This document shows, piece after piece, positions 56,654 to 64,000 of a stretch of DNA of 64,000 nt; within the stretch, counting starts at the first letter, position 1, and each line of letters begins with the position of its first letter. The notes beneath the pieces are model-generated. The model ran no database searches, was not told the origin of the DNA, and saw nothing but the letters and a program-made list of their open reading frames with translations. Source of the stretch: Centrapalus pauciflorus (Eukaryota > Streptophyta > Magnoliopsida > Asterales > Asteraceae); the NCBI GenBank assembly GCA_020465985.1, contig JAANYP010004839.1, positions 124,001-188,000 of the forward strand, read 5' to 3'. The position numbers and the translations under genes were made by a program.

Positions 56654-58286
56654 ATGGATCACCAAAACAACCCCCTCTTATCTGTGTTCATTGGTGATGA
56701 TGTTGAAAAACATCCTTCTGTCACCACAATGCTCAGAATCAAACCCACCAACTACATTGCCAATCTGACCATTCTCAAAAACAATGTGGGAAAAGACTAG
56801 GAGTTCTTGTATAGTTGTTCATATGCACTGACAGCCTCTCCTGGTGTCATGTACCAGGAGATGGTCTATGAGTTTTGGTATACCTGTTCATATGACCAAT
56901 CTACCAAGACTATAAGGGGAACCATTCTCACTAGCACTCAAACCATTGAGATTACTACTGGTCTTCTCAGGGAAGTACTTCATCTTCCCATTGCTGATAA
57001 ATATGACAAAGCTCAACCTGAAGACGAACAAATGGGGATCTGCTACGTTTCTGTGGTGTAGCAGAACCTTTTTCAAGAGGGATCTGTCTCCAACCTAAAG
57101 CTTTCTATTTACCTCAATGGCGATGAGCTTTAGCTGCAAGTTTGGTTCATTTAATCAACTCATCAGAGATGAGATCCCCATGTCCTACAGTTTGTGAATG
57201 GGACAACTCTGAACATGGCAAGATGGATTTTCTTGAACCTGAAGAATCTGGTGGAGCAACAACAACCTCCAGCTGCTATCAGATATCCAAGGTTCATCAG
57301 TCTCATTTTCAAACATGTATGTGATGAGCAACTCTACAATACTCAACCTTACCTGTCTACTGCTACATTTCCAATTATTGGAAATAGGATGTTCAATGCC
57401 ATAGTTCTTGAAAATGAACCTCCTATGTCAACACCAATGAGGAGGTTTCTTGGTTTAGTGGAAGGACCTTCTACTCAGATGGTGGATCCAGTTTCTTCTC
57501 CCAAGGGAAAATCCGAATCAAGGCCCAAACTGATCAAAAGGGCCTTGCAATCAAGTGAAGCTGAGCCTGTCAGCAAGAAGGCTAAAATAGCTAAGTCTGC
57601 CCCATCAGCCTCAGTAGCTGAGGGGGAGTAAGCTGCTCACCATGGCTCATCACTTGAGCCTGAAGCGTTCGTGGCTGAAGCCTTTGTGGCACCTGAGACC
57701 ATGGAACAGGTTGAACCTCCTGTTTCTGACCCACTCTCACCTCCAGTCGAAACATTACTCCCCACAGTTCTCCTCAATCACCCACCCTATCCCAATACTC
57801 CAGGCTAAGAAGAAAATCTTTAGCAAAAAAAAACCGTCCTCCCAAACAAGCCCCTTTGACCCCTCCCAACAAGAGTCAGTTGACAAAGAAGGAACCCCTG
57901 CTATTTTTACTTCTCCAATTTTGGGACTAAGTGCAGCAAGAGTCCACCCATCAAGAGTCCACCCTGAGTCAGCCAAGGCCCTCTGGTTGCTCCCAACAGG
58001 AACTAGTTGTACAAACGGAGACCACCACATAACTTGTCCAAGCCTCTCAACAGGCTGAATACATTGAAAGACAGGAGCCCTCTCGACTCCACACTGAGTC
58101 CACATAGTCACCATCTCATACTTCTCATACACAATCTGAGTCTGCACGAAGTGCCCAAGCTGCTGGAACAGACCATCCAGCAGATCAGCCTCAAACTTCT
58201 GCTCCTGGTGATGTAGCTTTTCCACACCCAACAGCTATTGATGGAACAACAACCCATGCTGATGAACCTCAGTTTTCACCACTGAT
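56654..58286 (+). pseudogene. Element G extra 3' ORF, truncated by H
   Basis: Starts MDHQNNPLLSVFIGDDVEKH. Breaks occur from about 56800 on, but the blocks VYEFWYTCSYD, IRGTILTSTQTIEI, GLLREVLHLP, YPRFISLIFKHVCDEQLYN and EPPMSTPMRRFLGLVEGP are all readable. The basic cluster VSKKAKIAK lies near 57575. The Pro/Ser/Gln-rich part follows with several shifts until the H LTR at 58287. No membrane segment. Confidence 0.8.
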
Positions 58287-58948
58287 TGTTGGGAAATATT
58301 CTAAGTATGTCAAGCTGTTAGTTAGATTTCTCATACTGTTAGTAGATTTTCTGTATAATTACAAAGTTCAAGCTGTTAGTTGAGTAAGTTCGAGCTGCTA
58401 GTTCAAAAGGTCAAGCTGCCAGAGTGAAAAGTTCAAGCTGCTCAACAGATAAAATTCAAGTTGCTCAACAGTCTAACAACAGAAAGTGTTGAAATTCAGG
58501 AAGTGTTTTATATTCGAAGATTCAAGCATATCTACTTCCAGAGATATCAGAGTTCCTCAAGGAAACAAATCAGAAGGCTATATATATAGATAGAATAGGT
58601 TTTTCTATCATAAGTCTGTACGTGCAAATCTTGTAATCGTGTGCTTCATTTGTAATTGCTTTCTGATTAAGTTTCTCAAGCCTCTAAGGTTGTAAAACCC
58701 TAAGAACAGTCTGTGTTCTTCGTCTAATCAAACAGATTAGAGGTTATTGTAATCAGTGAGTTTGGCAATATAAAAGATTTGATTTTTGATTATATTTATG
58801 TGTTATTTGTTCTGAAAGTTTTTCTCAAAACAATTAAGTATTATTCCGCAAACTTCTTAATTACACTTTGATTCAATACATGGTTATTGGTTTTACACTC
58901 TGATTTATTCAAACCAATTAATCTTAGGTAGTGATTTTGATATTGACA
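58287..58948 (+). repeat. Element H 5' LTR (662 bp)
   Basis: Starts TGTTGGGAAATATT, ends GATATTGACA, and matches the C 3' LTR (10308-10955) throughout. A TATATATA box is near 58580. The U3 part has repeated TTCAAGCTG / GTCAAGCTG words between about 58310 and 58450. Confidence 0.92.
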
Positions 58949-58950
58949 AG

Positions 58951-58963
58951 TAGTATCAGAGCC
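58951..58963 (+). other. Element H primer-binding site (one mismatch)
   Basis: TAGTATCAGAGCC, differing from the Met-type site at the second base, two bases after the LTR. Confidence 0.85.
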
Positions 58964-59021
58964 AGGTTTTTCTTTGTTTTCAAAGTCAGAAGCTTTCTTT
59001 TAAAATTTTTACTTTTCTGCA

Positions 59022-60183
59022 ATGGAATTTGAAAATAACAGTAGTGGATCTGGGCAAGGACTCAAAGTGCCTAATGCTCAAACCCACTAAGTTCGAGATG
59101 TGGAAACTCAGGATTGAACAGCACATTCAGTTTATTGATTATGCCATATGGGAAGCTGTTGAATATCCTCCTGTAGTTGATCCTGAACTAGATGCTGAGG
59201 GCAAGCCCATAATAACACCTCCAAAGACTGAACTTGAAAGAAAGGCTAGAATGAATGAAGTAAAAGCTCTTACTCTCTTTTTGATAGTCATTCCTATTGC
59301 TTATCAACATCAGTTTAAAAAGTTCTATACTGCTCATTCTTTTTGGATTGCTTTAGAGAAAAGATTTGCTGGCAATGCTAGCACCAAAAGGAATCAAAAA
59401 GATCTTATAAAACAGCAGTATGAAAACTTTTCTGGTGGCAAGAATGAAAACCTTACTCAGATTTTTGACAGGTTTAATAAGCTGATAGGTGAATTAGAGA
59501 GTGCCAAAGTCAGCTTGGATCAAGATGAAGTAAACAGAAAATTCCTTAGATCACTTGGTGAAGAGTGTACATTCTATGCTGCCCAATGGAGAACCAAAGA
59601 TACTATTGATGAAATAGGGTTGGATGACCTTTACAACAGCCTGAGAGTGTTTGAAACTAAAATTGAAAATAAAAAGAAATCCTTTTCTTACAATCATAAC
59701 ACTGCTCTGCTGTCATTAGCATTAACTGATAAATCTAACTGTTGTGATTCCTTTTCAGGTGCTGATGGTAACTCTACTGAAGTTCATTATGAAGCTTTTG
59801 TTACAAGTGATGGACTGTTTGCTCTAAATGCTGAAGATTTAGAACAAATCCATCCATATGATTTTGAAGAGATGGACTTGAAATGGCAGCATGCTATGTT
59901 GACTATGAGGGCCAAAAGATTTTTGAAAAGAACTGGCAGACCAAACTTTCAAGCCAGACCAGAAGGCAAACCGGAATATGATAAATCAAAAGTTAAATGC
60001 TTTAAATGCCACAAGCTTGGACACTTTGCCAGAGAATGCAGATCCCAAGGTCAACAGCCACCAAGACCCCAGCAAACTAATCAAGCTTCATCATTACAAG
60101 CACTTGTCTCTCTAGAAGACAATGTGTTTGACTGGAGTGATCAGACAGAAGAGGAGTTTCAAAATCAAGCTCTTATGGCATAA
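59022..60183 (+). pseudogene. gag: Element H Gag: capsid and first zinc knuckle
   Basis: The family start is probably ATG 59022 (MEFENNSSGSGQGLKVP). An extra base near 59072 shifts the frame, after which 59029-60183 is open for the rest: LKPTKFEMWKLRIEQHIQF, FWIALEKRFAGNASTKRNQK, LRSLGEECTFYAAQWRTKD (UBN2), DFEEMDLKWQHAMLTMRAKR, and the zinc knuckle CFKCHKLGHFAREC (59998-60039). The frame stops in TAA after FQNQALMA. A start at 59029 would give a foreign first dozen residues, which is why 59022 is preferred. Confidence 0.88.
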
Positions 60184-61018
60184 ACATCTAATGCCACTTC
60201 CACTGAACTACCATCTGAGGTAAATGCTAAACTCGGCTCTCAAACATGCAAAAATATGGTTAAAAAGTACAGAGATCATAATGAGATCATGTGCAAAACT
60301 CTAGCTAAGATGGAAGAAAGGAGATATGAGTACATTCAGGCTATAGAAGATCTTGAAAAACAGATCAATGACTATAAGGATAATGAGATTCAGATGGGAT
60401 ATGATAGAACATATCATGAGTGGGAGAAAAGGAACTGAATAAGAAAATAGAGACCCTAAATAAGAAACTAGATGAGGTTGAACAGAAGGTGTTAGAAGCT
60501 AACAAAAAAATAGAATCTGTTAGTATAGATTTAGGAAGCTTCAAACTGGAAAATCAAAAGCTAGAACTCCTAATGGAGGTTCAATTTAAAGATAGGGTGA
60601 AATCTCAACTCAATCCGAAAGAAGGTAAAGGATACAGAGCCACTCCACCCCCATACAACAACAAATACATTCATCCCATGAGTGAAGTTGTTGATAGGCT
60701 TGTTAGTGAACCATTAGACGAGACAATGACAACTATATGTCCAATCCTTGAAAACAGTCCTGAATCTAAAGAAGAACTGATTCCAATTAAAGACTGTGAG
60801 TGTAAAGAAGTTGAGAGAGACCTCAAAACAATGAGTGCACCTATAGAAACTCCTACTTCCAGTTTCATCAAAACCCCCAGTGAGAAAGGAAAAGAGAAGA
60901 AGAGTGTATGCAATAATGCTCCACATGTTTCTGTACCTTCTAACTGTAACATTTCATCTTCCTAAAAAACTAATTAAAAGGGTAAGACTGTTCCAATATG
61001 CACATGCCAAAAGCATGG
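60184..61018 (+). pseudogene. gag: Element H linker, first part
   Basis: After the TAA the same frame continues to 60438 (KMEERRYEYIQAIEDLEKQIND), then shifts to 60420-60965 (LNKKIETLNKKLDEVEQKV). Both are strongly coiled-coil-like, followed by a Pro/Thr-rich end. The frame is then cut by solo LTR S. CATGG at 61014-61018 is its left target duplication. Confidence 0.8.
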
Positions 61019-61851
61019 TGTAACAACCCAACTTTTTGATCTAGTCATAATTTCTGTACTTTGAGAAAATAATGTAATCTTATTACATTAATTATTTTGT
61101 TTAATTTCATTGAGTATGAAAATATTTAATTAAATATATGATTTTAAATTATTAAAAATGATTAGAATAAAAGAGATGTAAAATACAAAAGTTAGTGGGT
61201 TAACTACATAAAAGATAAATGAGATATATTTAAACTCAAATTAATGGTCATTATTACCATTTAAAGACTTCACTCACTCTCTCTCTAATCTCTCTCTCTA
61301 TCTCACGGTTCTTCAACAAATTCAAACAAGAATTTCATTAACTTGCAAGTAATTGAAGAATCAATGCAAGAGGAGTTACAACAACAATTAATCAACAAGG
61401 AACAACAAGAATTTTGAGGTAATTATTGATCTAACTTTCAATAATTGATTGAGTTGGTTCGGTTTTGTGTAAAAACCGAAACCTATGATTAAAATACGTA
61501 ATTTGATGTTGCATGTGTACAAAATTGATAGATAATCATATAATGAAGTAATTAAAATGTGATAGAAACAAAGATTTTGGGTTAGATCTTTCAAATTACT
61601 TAGAAATCGGAATTTTTGGACAAAAATGTGTTCTTGACAAAATGATGAGTTTTGGATGATCTTGATCAAATTAGTGTGTTTATGATAGGGAAAAATGTAT
61701 AAAATTAACCCAATAATGTTAATATAACTATATATTTAGTTGCATGTTGATAAAAATGAATTTTGTGAATTATTTGAAAAGAACCCGTATGAACAAATGA
61801 TGAACACCAAGAACAAAAATCTGGAAAATATGAAGATATGGGGTCCGAATT

Positions 61852-62125
61852 CGGTTCAACCGAATTCGGATGAGAAGCTCAAATTCGGATCCCATGTTTC
61901 GGACCCATATTGAATCCGGATGAGTTTAGTTCGGATCCTACTTCGGATCTTGCTTTGGTCCCAATTTCGGATGAAGCTCATTTCGGATTCTACATTTCGG
62001 ATGTTTCTAATTCGGTCCTAAATATCCTAATTCGGATGGCTCAATTCGGATCACTTTGGTCCGGATCCGGATGATCCGAATCCGGGTCCCCAATCCGGAT
62101 GGATCCGAATCCGGGTTGATCCGAA
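61852..62125. repeat. Array of TTCGGAT / CCGGAT / ATCCGAA words in S
   Basis: In about 270 bp I count nine TTCGGAT, four CCGGAT and three ATCCGAA, in both orientations, separated by irregular 5-30-bp spacers. It is not a simple tandem repeat. Confidence 0.9.
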
Positions 62126-62161
62126 TTCTATATATATTTTGATATTTTAATTAAATAAATG

Positions 62162-62163
<2 letters not shown>

Positions 62164-62203
<40 letters not shown>

Positions 62204-62217
62204 TATATATAGATATA

Positions 62218-62294
<77 letters not shown>
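62164..62294. repeat. (AT)n microsatellite tracts in S
   Basis: Two TA-dinucleotide tracts (about 62164-62202 and 62220-62294) with short GATATATA interruptions between them. Confidence 0.95.
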
Positions 62295-62298
<4 letters not shown>

Positions 62299-63533
62299 AT
62301 AGAATATAATGAAGAAAGAATTATGAGAAAAATGAAAGATTGATAAGATTATCAGTTATCAGAATCAGATGAATTAATGATTTATAAAGATAAAAGATGA
62401 TGAAATTGACATGATATTAACATGATAATTCTGGACAGGTTCAGTGAAATTCTGAACATAGAGACAAAGATTTAAAAGATTTAAAGCGGGTCAAAGATTT
62501 GATTTGACAGAGAACAGATTGACAAAGATAAAATCCTGAGATAACTCAGGTGGCAGAATTTATATATGTTTGATAAAGACCCAGATCAGTGAGTTATAGA
62601 TATTCAGATTTAACATGCTTGATTCCGGTTGAGACATATTGTTGATGTTAGATTAAATTGACATTCTTATTATCAGCTAGATTGTGACCTGTGCACACCA
62701 TGGTTCGGTGTTGACCAGTGGATCATGATAGCTATTTGACTTATCACTTCATATGATATTGCATTCACAGTTCATTTCTGTTACTGCTTTGAGATTATTG
62801 CTATCATGACTTGATTACGTATGCTTCATCATTGCATATACTTGACATATTGATTCAGCTTGATTAGCCCTGATTGGTCTATTGTTCTAGACCTGGCTAT
62901 TTCACCAGTTCTATTGAACTTGGTATTGACCTCCGATGTTCCGCCACGTTGATTTACTGGTAGCTAGCCCAGTATGTGGCTGATCCCCACGATTTAAGCG
63001 TGAGCGTGGCCTGAGCATCATCCGACTCTATGACTTCTATGTCTCAATCATGAGGGCTGTAGCGGCAGCCAAGACATATCACGCTAGACTGATGATCCGC
63101 TTGACATGCATGTTAATTTGAAAATCTATTTACTCACTAAGCATTGCTTACGGTTGCTACATTAATATTTTTACAGGAAAAGATAAAGGAAAGTCACCTG
63201 CTGGACCTAGCACTTAGGTCTATTAAAGATCAAGACAGAAGTATCTATAGACCACTACACAACAAAACCTTTCAGTACTGATTGGAAGACAGCAAATGTT
63301 TTGGTTTTGGGTAGATTTGAAGTTATTCTATGATGTAATGATTAGATTAGATGGTACCCTTTTATAACTTTAATTTGAAATATGTAATCAATGTTTAACT
63401 AAATTCCTAATCTGTATGTACATGTAATTTATAATTCCGTAATTAATTACCCTATCTTAGTATGATTGATATTGTATTGCATGATGTGGGACCTAGACTA
63501 GTGAGAACTGCCCCGTAAGGGGTGGTCTGCACA

Positions 63534-64000
63534 CATGGTGTCCAAAAGTTTCCCACACAATAGCAGGTAAGGGGAAATCAAAGGAACAAGAACCAGTTAT
63601 GGTCTAACAAAACTGGTTCTCCGATCAAAACAGTCAAGAGATGTTTCCATTGTGGCAGAAAAAATCATTTGGCCAGGCAATGTTTGTATAAACCATCTGT
63701 TGCAAAACAGACTGTGGTTCAAAAGCAGGCAATTGCCCAGAACTCATAAAATTTAAAGGCCAAACCATCTGTTACACCAGTTCTAAAGAAGACAGTTGAC
63801 CAAAGGTACTTAAAAGTCAACAAAAGACAGCCTACACACGAAAAACAAGTTTTAGCAAACTCCAAAACAAACATTAAAAAGGTATGGTGTGTTAAAGGCA
63901 AAAACACAGATCAAACTGCTGATGCAAGTGTTGAGACTGTTAAGTCTAAAGTTGGAACGGGTAGTGAAAATTCTGAAGCTGTTAGCACTAAAAAGCCAGT
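63534..64000 (+). pseudogene. gag: Element H linker, second part, with second zinc knuckle
   Basis: Resumes after S with the duplicated CATGG. A full zinc knuckle CFHCGRKNHLARQC lies at 63642-63683, followed by Lys/Gln/Thr-rich sequence (KPSVTPVLKKTVDQ) to the window edge. TAA near 63749 and other stops break the frame. The second knuckle in the linker is shared with A, D, E and G. Confidence 0.8.

Larger units (their letters stand above)
48757..58286 (+). mobile_element. Element G: Ty1/copia retrotransposon (D/E/G family), 3' end cut by H
   Basis: The order is 5' LTR, primer-binding site, gag, protease, integrase, RT, RNase H, spacer with TATA box, and extra ORF up to the H insertion at 58287. 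It is the inverted partner of E. Numerous stops and short indels are present. ACTCT (48752-48756) would be the left target duplication; the right one is outside the window. Confidence 0.93.
61019..63533 (+). mobile_element. Element S: solo LTR (2515 bp) of a long-LTR element
   Basis: Runs from TGTAACAACCCAAC to GTCTGCACA and is flanked by the exact 5-bp duplication CATGG (61014-61018 and 63534-63538). There is no internal coding region, primer-binding site or second LTR. H linker sequence is continuous across it. TGTAAC start, ~2.5-kb length and an (AT)n tract near the middle recall the LTR of T, so a Ty3/gypsy source is likely, but the sequences are not the same. A CT-rich run at 61267-61310 may mark the core promoter; the strand is assigned from that resemblance. 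Confidence 0.88.
58287..64000 (+). mobile_element. Element H: Ty1/copia retrotransposon (C/H family), 5' part
   Basis: 5' LTR, primer-binding site, Gag and linker are present; pol lies beyond the window. Its linker is interrupted by solo LTR S (61019-63533). CTGAT (58282-58286) would be the left target duplication. It is nested in the aORF of G. Confidence 0.9.

Noticed and set aside
61388..61669. 93-codon minus-strand frame in S
   Set aside because: A/T-rich open frame within a solo LTR, with no recognisable motif.

Overview
The window is plant nuclear repeat DNA and I see no ordinary host gene in it. It is a stack of nested LTR retrotransposons. The evidence is direct: LTR pairs, primer-binding sites of the initiator-Met tRNA type (TGGTATCAGAGC), polypurine tracts, 5-bp target duplications, and long degenerate Gag-Pol frames of the Ty1/copia type (UBN2 Gag, CCHC, DSG protease, integrase, RVT_2, RNase H) plus one Ty3/gypsy chromovirus. 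Polyprotein style suggests a eudicot with a large genome, possibly an asterid such as Asteraceae; that is inference. I call the elements A, C, D, T, E, F, X, G, H and S.

Left third. A (copia, minus, 1-6030, cut by the window edge) lies inside C (copia, plus; its 3' part is 6031-10955). C carries the end of RT, RNase H, a ~940-codon extra 3' ORF (aORF), a PPT and a 648-bp LTR. C lies inside the aORF of D (copia, minus; pieces 10956-12460 and 22023-29901). T (gypsy/chromovirus, plus, 12461-22022) also lies inside D's aORF, with TSD TGGGG. T's 3' LTR lacks the last ~989 bp that its 5' LTR has.

Middle third. D's 5' LTR has lost its outer ~45 bp and abuts unassigned sequence (29902-31110). Next comes F (minus), an apparently gag/pol-less element with a coiled-coil 'linker' ORF, two tandem-repeat blocks, a PBS and a 323-bp LTR (48197-48519). 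E (copia, minus, 33526-46944) is inserted in F. E is complete: two ~1.1-kb LTRs, TSD GAAAC, gag, pol and a ~4-kb aORF. D, E and G are one family.

Right third. G (copia, plus, 48757-58286) sits head-to-head with E and is cut in its aORF by H (plus, from 58287), which has the same LTR family as C. H runs off the window. H's gag linker is interrupted by a 2.5-kb solo LTR, S (61019-63533, TSD CATGG).

Most proteins carry stops or frameshifts, so few products are likely to be made from these copies. The most interesting signals are these. (1) All three D/E/G copies have a conserved 15-mer, then a TATAAATA box, then the aORF ATG, at near-identical spacing; this looks like an internal promoter for a hydrophilic protein with a candidate nuclear signal. 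(2) Dense arrays of short CpG-centred words occur in the non-coding parts of three unrelated elements. (3) Element F has an unusual layout. (4) T has asymmetric LTRs.
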